Source of the DNA: Actinomycetales bacterium
GTDB taxonomy: Bacteria > Actinomycetota > Actinomycetes > Actinomycetales > Cellulomonadaceae
Assembly (NCBI GenBank): GCA_012514545.1
Contig: JAAZAC010000018.1
Span: 1 to 6,158, forward strand
Direction: 5' to 3'
Length of the DNA stretch: 6,158 nucleotides
Numbering within the stretch: the stretch's first letter is position 1; each line of letters starts with the position of its first letter. Position numbers and translations under genes: made by a program. The notes beneath the pieces were generated by a model. The model made no database searches, was not told the origin of the DNA, and saw only the letters and a program-made list of their open reading frames with translations. Shown here piece by piece: positions 1 through 5,301 of the stretch.

Positions 1-566
1 CCCAGGCAGTTGCCGTAGCCGCCGACGCCGGCCACGACCCCGTGCACGACGCGGGCGGTGTCGGGGTGGTCGATCGCGCCGAAGCGCAGCGCGTCCATGA
101 CGGCGACCGGGCGCGCGCCCATCGAGATGATGTCGCGCACGATCCCGCCGACGCCGGTCGCGGCGCCCTGGTACGGCTCGACGAAGCTCGGGTGGTTGTG
201 GCTCTCGATCTTGAACGTCACGGCCCAGCCGTCGCCGACGTCGACGACGCCCGCGTTCTGGCCCATGCCCACCAGGAGGTGCTCGCGCATGGCCGCGGAG
301 GTCTTCTCGCCGAACTGGCGCAGGTGGATCTTGGAGGACTTGTACGAGCAGTGCTCCGACCACATGACCGAGTACATGGCGAGCTCGGCGGCGGTGGGGC
401 GACGGCCGAGGAGGTCGACGATGCGCCGGTACTCGTCGTCCTTGAGCCCGAGCTCGCGGTACGGGAGGCGGACCTCGGGCGTGGCGGCGGCGTGCTCGAC
501 CGTGTCCGGGGCCGGGTGGTCGGCCCCGTCGGCCCGCGTGCCGCCGTCGTGGATCGTGTCGGTCAT
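1..566 (-). CDS. purL: Phosphoribosylformylglycinamidine synthase subunit PurL, N-terminal part (runs off left edge)
   Basis: PurL is the large subunit of the cytosolic enzyme that converts FGAR, ATP and glutamine to FGAM, the fourth step of de novo purine synthesis; in the small-PurL type it works with PurQ and PurS. I read 188 full codons plus two bases from the ATG at 566. After a ~30-residue acidic, Ala-rich lead come LPYRELGLKDDEYRRIVDLL (residues 34-53), the PurL signature MWSEHCSYKSSKIHL (68-82), the nucleotide/metal-binding segment KIESHNHPSFVEPYQGAATGVGG (119-141), and RDIISMGARP (144-153). These are the standard landmarks of the small (~750 aa) PurL, so roughly three quarters of the gene lies beyond the window. 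The start is supported by GGTAGGGA five to six bases before the ATG (weak Shine-Dalgarno) and by the position of the conserved block. It is transcribed away from the gene at 833. No purQ or purS is visible upstream, so purL appears to start its own transcript here. Confidence 0.97.
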   Translation of the reverse strand, partial: MTDTIHDGGTRADGADHPAPDTVEHAAATPEVRLPYRELGLKDDEYRRIVDLLGRRPTAAELAMYSVMWSEHCSYKSSKIHLRQFGEKTSAAMREHLLVGMGQNAGVVDVGDGWAVTFKIESHNHPSFVEPYQGAATGVGGIVRDIISMGARPVAVMDALRFGAIDHPDTARVVHGVVAGVGGYGNCL

Positions 567-605
567 GGCTTCCCTACCGGCCGGGCGGTGTGCGTGACGC
601 GGCAC

Positions 606-611
606 AGGCTA
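606..611 (-). promoter_or_regulatory. Candidate -10 hexamer of the purL promoter
   Basis: On the minus strand this reads TAGCCT, a good actinobacterial TANNNT -10. A start about seven bases downstream (near 598) would give a 5' leader of roughly 32 bases carrying the weak GGTAGGGA ribosome site before the ATG at 566. I see no convincing -35 at 16-18 bases spacing, so this is a composition-level call only. Confidence 0.35.
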
Positions 612-705
612 CCCGCGGCGACGGGCCCGGGCGGGGCCCCTGCAGCACGTGGACGGGGGTGCCCGATGGGCGGGGGTGGCCAGGCGGAGCGCACCCCCCT
701 CGACA

Positions 706-750
706 GAGTGGAACGAGATGAGGTCGCGCGGCTCGGAGTGGAACGAGATG
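706..750. repeat. Pair of 15-bp direct repeats in the purL/membrane-protein intergenic region
   Basis: GAGTGGAACGAGATG occurs at 706-720 and again at 736-750, exactly 30 bp apart start to start (about three helical turns). A third, inverted copy of its core (TCGTTCCACTC) sits at 759-769 and forms the hairpin arm annotated separately. The phased spacing could suit cooperative protein binding. The sequence could equally be part of a dispersed intergenic repeat. No coding role is apparent. Confidence 0.8.
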
Positions 751-776
751 CCGGCAGATCGTTCCACTCCGAGCCG
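729..776. repeat. 18-bp perfect inverted repeat (long hairpin) between divergent genes
   Basis: The left arm 729-746 (CGGCTCGGAGTGGAACGA) is the exact reverse complement of the right arm 759-776, with a 12-base loop (747-758). The stem would be very stable in RNA or extruded DNA. There is no U-tract on either side. Both flanking genes point away from it (purL leftward from 566, the membrane-protein gene rightward from 833), so a terminator role is not expected. Plausible readings are a dispersed palindromic repeat or a binding site for a dimeric regulator. The arms are seen directly; the function is unknown. Confidence 0.85.
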
Positions 777-819
777 GGGGTGGGTGGGGACGACCTACCG
801 ATCTGTGGCGAAATGCCGG

Positions 820-825
820 TACCGT
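820..825 (+). promoter_or_regulatory. Candidate -10 for leaderless transcription of the 833 gene
   Basis: TACCGT fits the TANNNT -10 consensus and ends seven bases before the GTG at 833. That is the spacing expected if transcription starts on the start codon itself. No Shine-Dalgarno sequence precedes the GTG (the bases are CGCCCGG), which supports a leaderless reading. The -35 region is not recognisable. Confidence 0.4.
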
Positions 826-832
826 CGCCCGG

Positions 833-1828
833 GTGAGCGTGGACGCGCTGCCCCGTCGGGACGACGCGACGGAGGAGATCCGCATCACCCGCCGCGAGCT
901 GCGGGCGGCCGGGGCGACGGTCGCCCCGCCGGCGCGCGAGGCGGACGCGGCCGCGCCGCTCGAGGGATGGTCCCGCCGGACGCGGCTCACGCTCCTCGCG
1001 ATCGGCGCCGCGACCCTGCTCGTCGGCGCCCTCCTCGTCGCCCGGACGACGACGGCGCAGGCCCTCCGCACGGAGGGCCGGGAGGCCGAGGCGGCGGTGG
1101 CCGCCGCGCTCGAGACGGCCCGCGCCGCGACGGCCGACGCCGCCGAGGCCGCCCGGGCGGCGGCGACCACCGCGGGCCACGCGGGCGCCGTCGTCGACGC
1201 GATCGCGCCGCGCGCCGGCGACCTGTCGGCGGAGTCCGTGGCCGCCGTCGTGGCGGCGGCCGAGCAGCTCGAGGCGCTCGTGGCGGAGGGCGTCCCCGCC
1301 GAGCCCGCGACCGCGCTCGCCGACCTGCCCGAGCGCTACGTCGCCGCGGGCGACGGGCTCGACGACCTGCGGGCCCGCGTCGCGGCCGAGGTCGACCGGC
1401 TCGAGCGCACCGCGGCCGAGGCGACCCGCCGGGAGGGCGAGCTCGCCGCGGCGGTGGCGGCGACGTCGTCGGCCGTCGGCGCGGCGGCGCAGGCGGCGGG
1501 CCCGGCGTCGGAGGCACTGCTGGCCGCGACGCCCGAGGCGGGCGACGACGTCCGCGCCCAGCTCGCGGCCGCGGCGGCCGCGCTCGCCGCCCTCGGCGAG
1601 GAACCGACGATCGACGTCACGACGTCCCAGGCGTTCACCGCCTACCTCAACGCGGCGGACGCCGCGCGGCGCGCGCACGCCGACGCCGTGGCCGCACGCG
1701 AGGCGGCCGAGCGGCTCGCCGCGGAGGAGGCGGCGGCCAGGGCGGCCGAGGAGGCCGCACGCGAGGCCGAGCGCGACCGGCGGCCGCGGGGCTGGCCCTG
1801 GGGCGACGGCCCGCGGCGGCGGCCGTAG
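833..1828 (+). CDS. Unrecognised single-pass membrane protein with long Ala-rich helical domain
   Basis: The product has 331 residues and matches no family I recognise. Residues 1-46 are polar and charged and probably cytoplasmic. WSRRTR (46-51) gives a positive-inside signal before one hydrophobic segment at about 52-70 (LTLLAIGAATLLVGALLVA). With no signal-peptidase site after it, this looks like an uncleaved type II anchor that leaves about 260 residues outside the membrane. The outer part is mostly Ala/Glu/Arg/Asp and predicted helical, with a likely coiled-coil stretch near 185-205 and a second, strongly charged helix at about 275-315. It ends in a basic tail containing GWPWGDGPRRRP. There are no cysteines and no catalytic motif. 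Low-complexity helical outer domains of this sort occur in actinobacterial envelope proteins, but that is only an analogy. GTG at 833 is chosen because a TANNNT hexamer sits at leaderless spacing; GTG at 839 is a possible alternative. Its 3' end is 10 bp from the convergent gene. Confidence 0.85.
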   Translation: MSVDALPRRDDATEEIRITRRELRAAGATVAPPAREADAAAPLEGWSRRTRLTLLAIGAATLLVGALLVARTTTAQALRTEGREAEAAVAAALETARAATADAAEAARAAATTAGHAGAVVDAIAPRAGDLSAESVAAVVAAAEQLEALVAEGVPAEPATALADLPERYVAAGDGLDDLRARVAAEVDRLERTAAEATRREGELAAAVAATSSAVGAAAQAAGPASEALLAATPEAGDDVRAQLAAAAAALAALGEEPTIDVTTSQAFTAYLNAADAARRAHADAVAAREAAERLAAEEAAARAAEEAAREAERDRRPRGWPWGDGPRRRP

Positions 1829-1838
1829 TCGTCCGGGG

Positions 1839-2648
1839 TCAGTCGGGCAGGCCGAACGCCTGGTCGTCCAGGTAGGGGCCGCGCGAGAGGAGCTGCGCGG
1901 CCGCGCGGGCGAGCGCGCCGTAGGCGATCCCCGGGCCGCTCGACCCGATGCTGATCCGGCACACGCCCGCCGACGCGAGCTCGGCCAGGGTGGGCTGCCC
2001 GGGCCGGCCGAGGACGTTGAGGCGACCGTCGAACGCCTCGGCGAGCGCCGCCACGTCGGCCAGGGACGTGCGCCCGACGACGAAGACGCAGTCCGCCCCC
2101 GCGTCGAGGTACGCCCGGCCGCGCGCGACGACCTCGGGCAGGGCGGCGCCCCGGGCGAGCGCGTCGGTCCGGGCGTTGAGGACGAGCGGCACGCCCGTGC
2201 GCTCCCCCGCGGCGCGGGCGGCGGCGAGGCGCGCGCACTGGTCGTCGACGGGGCGCAGGGGGTCCTCGGCCGCGGGGAGGCCGAGCTCCACCAGGCCGTC
2301 CTCGAGGTTGCAGCCGACCGCGCCCGTCGCCAGGAGCCGGCCGACGGACGTCGCGACGTCGTCGGGGGTTGCGCCGTACCCGCGCTCGAGGTCCGCGGTG
2401 ACCGGCACGTCCACGGCGGCGGCGATCCGGCCGACGACGGCGAGGTTGTCCGCGAGGGTCATCCCCTCGCCGTCGGGCAGGCCGAGGGAGGCGGCGATCG
2501 CCCAGCTCGCCGTCGCCACCGCGGGCGCGCCCTGCGCGGCGACCACCCGGGCGCCGAGGACGTCCCAGACGTTGACGAGGACGAGCGGGTCGCCGGGGAC
2601 GTGGCGAGCGCGGAGGCGCTCGGCCCGGGCGACCTGGGAGGTGGACAT
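1839..2648 (-). CDS. Isocitrate lyase / phosphoenolpyruvate mutase family protein
   Basis: This is a 269-residue TIM-barrel enzyme of the ICL/PEP-mutase superfamily, which makes or breaks C-C or C-P bonds next to carboxylates with Mg2+. Landmarks in order are VNVWDVLGARV (25-35), the segment ATASWAIAASLGLPDGE (45-61), the metal-site DLERGYG (86-92), GCNLEDG (112-118), LNARTD (157-162) and the C-terminal strand GVCRISIG (228-235). Length and motif spacing fit the short PEP_mutase branch, often annotated 'isocitrate lyase/phosphoenolpyruvate mutase family protein'. The mobile-loop K-K/R-C-G-H signature of true isocitrate and methylisocitrate lyases is missing after LEDG (the sequence continues LVELGLPAAEDPLRP). 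I therefore do not call it a lyase, and its substrate is unknown. The ATG at 2648 has no clear Shine-Dalgarno sequence, but TACGGT lies six bases upstream. It is transcribed divergently from the HNH gene and convergently with the membrane-protein gene; no pathway partner is adjacent. Confidence 0.93.
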   Translation of the reverse strand: MSTSQVARAERLRARHVPGDPLVLVNVWDVLGARVVAAQGAPAVATASWAIAASLGLPDGEGMTLADNLAVVGRIAAAVDVPVTADLERGYGATPDDVATSVGRLLATGAVGCNLEDGLVELGLPAAEDPLRPVDDQCARLAAARAAGERTGVPLVLNARTDALARGAALPEVVARGRAYLDAGADCVFVVGRTSLADVAALAEAFDGRLNVLGRPGQPTLAELASAGVCRISIGSSGPGIAYGALARAAAQLLSRGPYLDDQAFGLPD

Positions 2649-2654
2649 GCCGCC

Positions 2655-2660
2655 ACCGTA
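2655..2660 (-). promoter_or_regulatory. Candidate -10 for leaderless transcription of the PEP-mutase-family gene
   Basis: On the minus strand this reads TACGGT (TANNNT), followed by six bases and then the ATG at 2648. The spacing would place the transcript start at or within one base of the start codon. No -35 match is visible at 16-18 bases. Confidence 0.4.
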
Positions 2661-2741
2661 GGACGGCCGGGCGGCGCGCGGGGCGGTTCGGGGGGCGAGG
2701 TGCGGGAGGGACGCCGGGGTGCTCGACCGGGCGGGTCGGCG

Positions 2742-2758
2742 CCGATGGATCGCATCGG
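2742..2758. promoter_or_regulatory. Interrupted palindrome upstream of the SOS promoter
   Basis: CCGATG-GATCG-CATCGG has two perfect 6-bp arms around a 5-bp centre and ends 10 bp before the -35 hexamer at 2769. It lies between two divergent genes, so it could be an operator or activator site for either. It does not match the LexA box and I do not recognise it as a known consensus. Chance occurrence in such GC-rich DNA is possible. Confidence 0.35.
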
Positions 2759-2768
2759 TGTGGGCGGA

Positions 2769-2797
2769 TTGTCCGGTTCCAGGTGGTGTGGTAGCAT
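2769..2797 (+). promoter_or_regulatory. Sigma70-type promoter of the DUF222-HNH gene
   Basis: TTGTCC (2769-2774, four of six matches to TTGACA) is followed by exactly 17 bases and TAGCAT (2792-2797, a TANNNT -10). Transcription would start near 2804, inside the LexA box that begins at the next base. This leaves a leader of about 24 bases to the GTG at 2828. Optimal spacing and the adjoining operator make this the best-supported promoter in the window. Confidence 0.75.
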
Positions 2798-2813
2798 TCG
2801 AACATCAGTTCGA
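2798..2813. promoter_or_regulatory. LexA-binding site (SOS box)
   Basis: TCGAAC-ATCA-GTTCGA is an exact match to the mycobacterial/actinobacterial SOS box TCGAAC-N4-GTTCGA. It abuts the 3' end of the -10 hexamer and covers the predicted transcription start, where a bound LexA dimer would block RNA polymerase. The expected behaviour is repression in normal growth and induction when RecA filaments trigger LexA self-cleavage after DNA damage. I found no other GAAC-N4-GTTC core in the window. Confidence 0.9.
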
Positions 2814-2816
2814 CGC

Positions 2817-2821
2817 GGAGG
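2817..2821 (+). promoter_or_regulatory. Ribosome binding site that fixes the HNH start at GTG 2828
   Basis: GGAGG lies six bases before GTG 2828, which is ideal spacing. It directly touches ATG 2822 with no spacer, so that in-frame ATG is very unlikely to be used. The start of the HNH gene is therefore placed at 2828. Confidence 0.8.
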
Positions 2822-2827
2822 ATGGGC

Positions 2828-4192
2828 GTGAGCGAGCGGGCGGGCGAGACGCCGGTCCTGCGTGCCCTTCGGGCAGCCGCGACGGCGGTCGCGGAGGCGG
2901 GGCGCGGGGCGCGCGGGCTCGGGACGGCCGAGCGGCGGGCGCTGCTCGCGGAGGTCGACCGGACGGCGACCGTGCTCGCCACGGTGCGCGCCGAGCTGCT
3001 GCTGGCGGAGCGGGATGCCGGGACCTGGCAGGGCCGCGGCGACCGGTCCTTCGCTGCGTGGCGCGGCCGCACCTCGCGCGCGGGGGCGCGGGCCGGCGCG
3101 GCCGAGGAGCGTCGCGCGGACACGCTCGCCGCGATCCCCGGGCTGCGGGAGGCGGCGGTCGCGGGACGGGCGTCCCTCGCGCACGTCGACGCCGTGGCCC
3201 GAGTCGTCGCCACGGGCTCGGAGGCCGTGCGGACCGCGCTGACCAGCCCGCCCGTGCAGGCCGAGCTCACCGACCTCGCGGAGCGGCTCGACGCCGGGCA
3301 GTTCGCCACCGCCGTCGCGCGGATCGCGGCGCGCACGGACGCCGCCGCGCTCGAGCGCGACCACCAGGCGCAGCGGTCGGCCAGGTATCTCCACGTCGTC
3401 GACGCGGCCGACGGGACCCGGGTGAGCGGCCGCCTCGACCGGATGGCGGGGCACCGCCTCCGGCTGGCCCTCGAGGCGCTCACACCGCGGCCCGCCGCCG
3501 ACGACGACCGGACGGCCGAGCAGCGCCGCGCCGACGCGCTCACCGCGATGGCGGACACGATCCTGTCCCTCCCCGACACCGTGCCCGGGGCGGCGCAGAC
3601 GCCGCACGTGTCGTTCCTCATGACCGCGGAGGCGTGGGCGGGCCTGCGGGCCGCACGCCGGGCGGCGGCCGACCGCGCGGAAGCCGGGCGCCCGGTGCAG
3701 GACGACCTCGCCGGGACGCTCGCCGCCGCCGGACCGGTGGAGCCGGTCACCCTCGAGGACGGCACGCCGGTCCCGGCGAGCGAGGTGACCCGGGCGCTGT
3801 GCGACTGCGAGCTCACGCGCATCGTGCTCGACGCCGCGGACGAGCCCCTCAACCTCGGACGGACGGTCCGGCGGTACACGGGCGCACAACGCCGGGCCGT
3901 CCTCGCCCGCGACGGCGGGTGCTTCTGGGAGGGCTGCGGCATGCCGCCCCGGTGGCTCGAGGTCCACCACCTGGACTGGTGGGAGCGGGACGGCGGCGAG
4001 ACGAGCGTCGCGGACGGCGTCGGGGCGTGCTCGTACCACCACCACGAGGTCCATCGCCGTGACCTCCTCGTCCGACGGGTACCGCTCGACCCGAGCGAGA
4101 AGGGGGCGGGCGCGCGAAGGGTGCGGTACGTCGTCACGACGCGTGACGGTCGGGTGGTCAGTGGCGCCGGCGAGCTCGCGCGGGCCGGGTAG
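2828..4192 (+). CDS. DUF222 domain-containing HNH endonuclease, predicted SOS-induced
   Basis: The product has 454 residues and the two-part layout of the actinobacterial DUF222-HNH (13E12-like) family. An Ala/Arg-rich helical DUF222 region covers about 1-300, including the characteristic DAGTWQGRGDRSFAAWRGRTSR block (63-84). A C-terminal HNH domain follows at about 350-412. In the HNH part, RRYTGAQRRAVLARDGGC leads to the Cys pair C365/C370, then LEVHHLDWW (377-385, His380/His381), GGETSVADG (389-397), C401, and the HHH cluster at 404-406 with H409. These fit a zinc-supported beta-beta-alpha-metal nuclease. The residue aligned with the usual central Asn (family pattern DNGVLLC) is Asp396 here, so activity may be altered. 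The exact LexA box and good promoter upstream predict induction by DNA damage, as I recall for several 13E12-family genes in Mycobacterium tuberculosis. An ATP-dependent ligase gene follows 40 bp downstream on the same strand. The biological target of the family is not established. Confidence 0.93.
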   Translation: MSERAGETPVLRALRAAATAVAEAGRGARGLGTAERRALLAEVDRTATVLATVRAELLLAERDAGTWQGRGDRSFAAWRGRTSRAGARAGAAEERRADTLAAIPGLREAAVAGRASLAHVDAVARVVATGSEAVRTALTSPPVQAELTDLAERLDAGQFATAVARIAARTDAAALERDHQAQRSARYLHVVDAADGTRVSGRLDRMAGHRLRLALEALTPRPAADDDRTAEQRRADALTAMADTILSLPDTVPGAAQTPHVSFLMTAEAWAGLRAARRAAADRAEAGRPVQDDLAGTLAAAGPVEPVTLEDGTPVPASEVTRALCDCELTRIVLDAADEPLNLGRTVRRYTGAQRRAVLARDGGCFWEGCGMPPRWLEVHHLDWWERDGGETSVADGVGACSYHHHEVHRRDLLVRRVPLDPSEKGAGARRVRYVVTTRDGRVVSGAGELARAG

Positions 4193-4205
4193 GGACCTCG
4201 ACGGC

Positions 4206-4221
4206 GTCGGCGCGCGCCGAC
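4206..4221. promoter_or_regulatory. Perfect 16-bp palindrome between the HNH and ligase genes
   Basis: GTCGGCGCGCGCCGAC is its own reverse complement. It occupies the middle of the 40-bp gap, 14 bp after the HNH stop and 11 bp before the ligase ATG. In RNA it could form a 6-bp stem with a 4-base loop, but no U-tract follows, so intrinsic termination is unlikely. An operator for the ligase gene, or an RNA fold between cistrons, are the options. GC-rich palindromes also arise by chance. Confidence 0.5.
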
Positions 4222-4232
4222 ACACTGAGGCG

Positions 4233-5300
4233 ATGCGCCTGCCCGTGATGCCCCCGCTCCTGCCGATGCTCGCGAAGGCGGTGCCGGAGATCCCGCCCGG
4301 GATGGTCTACGAGCCCAAGTGGGACGGGTTCCGCACGATCGTGTTCCGGGACGGCGACGAGGTCGAGCTCGGCAGCCGCAACACGAAGCCGATGACGCGC
4401 TACTTCCCCGAGGTCGTCGAGGCGGTGCTGCGCGAGGCCCCCGAGCGGGTCGTGCTCGACGGCGAGGTCGTCGTGCCCGCGGCCGACGGCGCCTCGCTCG
4501 ACTTCGAGGCCCTGCTCCAGCGCATCCACCCCGCCGAGTCGCGCGTCCGGCTGCTCGCGCGCGAGACCCCGGCGGTGCTCGTCGCGTTCGACCTGCTCGC
4601 GCTCGGCGACGAGGACCTCACCGGCCTGCCGTTCGCCGAGCGCCGCGCGCGCCTCGAGGCGGCCGTCGGCGGGGGCGGGCCCGGCGTCCACGTGACCCGC
4701 ACGACGACGGACCTCGCCGAGGCGCGCGAGTGGTTCGAGCGGTTCGAGGGGGCCGGGCTCGACGGCGTCGTGGCGAAGGACCCCGCGCTGCCCTACCGCC
4801 CCGACAAGCGCGTCATGTTCAAGATCAAGCACGAGCGCACCGCCGACTGCGTGCTCGCCGGGTACCGCACGCACAAGAACGACGACCGCGCCGTCGGCTC
4901 GCTCCTGCTCGGCCTGTACGACGACGCCGGCCGCCTCGCCAGCGTCGGCGTCGCCTCGTCGTTCCCGATGGCGCGGCGGCGCGAGCTGTTCGAGGAGCTC
5001 CAGCCGCTCGTCGTGCCCGCCGACGACCCCGACCACCCGTGGACCGAGGCCGCGCAGGCCGCCGGGACGCGCACGCCCCGGGAGGCCGAGACCAGCCGCT
5101 GGGCCGCCGGGAAGGACCTCTCATTCACGCCGCTGCGCCCGGAGCGCGTGGTCGAGGTCCGGTACGACCACATGGAGGGCGTCCGGTTCCGGCACGTCGC
5201 CCAGTTCGTGCGCTGGCGGCCGGACCGCGACCCGCGGTCGTGCACCTACGCCCAGCTCGAGGTGCCCGTGCGCTACGACCTCGGGGACGTGCTCGGGTGA
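4233..5300 (+). CDS. ligC: ATP-dependent DNA ligase, LigC type
   Basis: This 355-residue ligase seals DNA nicks via a lysyl-AMP intermediate. All nucleotidyltransferase motifs are present: motif I EPKWDGFR (27-34, adenylated Lys29), motif Ia GSRN (47-50), motif III VLDGEVV (74-80), motif IIIa FDLL (119-122), motif IV GLDGVVAK (175-182) and motif V FKIKH (196-200). From about 203 (RTADCVLAGYR) an OB-fold domain runs to the C-terminal HVAQFVRWRPDRDP. The length, the start LPVMPPLLPMLAK, and the absence of polymerase or phosphoesterase domains fit stand-alone LigC rather than LigD or LigB. LigC enzymes are accessory ligases linked to base excision repair; the replicative ligase in bacteria is NAD-dependent LigA. 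ATG 4233 is chosen because family homologues begin with this segment. GAGG is only two bases upstream, and CACACT at 4221-4226 is a weak possible leaderless -10. It may also be read from the SOS promoter through the HNH gene. The stop is one base from the convergent kinase gene's stop. Confidence 0.95.
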   Translation: MRLPVMPPLLPMLAKAVPEIPPGMVYEPKWDGFRTIVFRDGDEVELGSRNTKPMTRYFPEVVEAVLREAPERVVLDGEVVVPAADGASLDFEALLQRIHPAESRVRLLARETPAVLVAFDLLALGDEDLTGLPFAERRARLEAAVGGGGPGVHVTRTTTDLAEAREWFERFEGAGLDGVVAKDPALPYRPDKRVMFKIKHERTADCVLAGYRTHKNDDRAVGSLLLGLYDDAGRLASVGVASSFPMARRRELFEELQPLVVPADDPDHPWTEAAQAAGTRTPREAETSRWAAGKDLSFTPLRPERVVEVRYDHMEGVRFRHVAQFVRWRPDRDPRSCTYAQLEVPVRYDLGDVLG

Positions 5301-5301
5301 G

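Noticed and set aside
729..776. Intrinsic terminator
   Set aside because: The hairpin is strong but has no U-tract, and it lies between two divergent gene starts where no transcript needs to end.
42..836. Long plus-strand frame over the purL region
   Set aside because: It is antisense to unmistakable PurL sequence (SEHCSYK, ESHNHPS).
649..1875. A 408-codon plus-strand frame covering the repeat cluster and the membrane-protein gene
   Set aside because: The translation is Gly/Arg-rich low complexity. The frame at 833-1828 has a coherent transmembrane segment and helical pattern instead.
2822..2824. ATG as the start of the HNH gene
   Set aside because: The GGAGG ribosome site ends at 2821 with no spacer to this ATG, whereas GTG 2828 is six bases away.
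1642..4137. An 831-codon open frame on the minus strand spanning three genes
   Set aside because: It is a shadow of the GC-rich reading frames of the PEP-mutase-family and HNH genes. Its translation is Arg/Ser/Pro-rich low complexity with no motif, while the overlapping frames have clear family signatures.
4059..4232. Upstream extension of the ligase to an ATG at 4059
   Set aside because: It would overlap the HNH gene by 134 bp and add 58 low-complexity residues. LigC proteins begin at the LPVMPP segment encoded from 4233.
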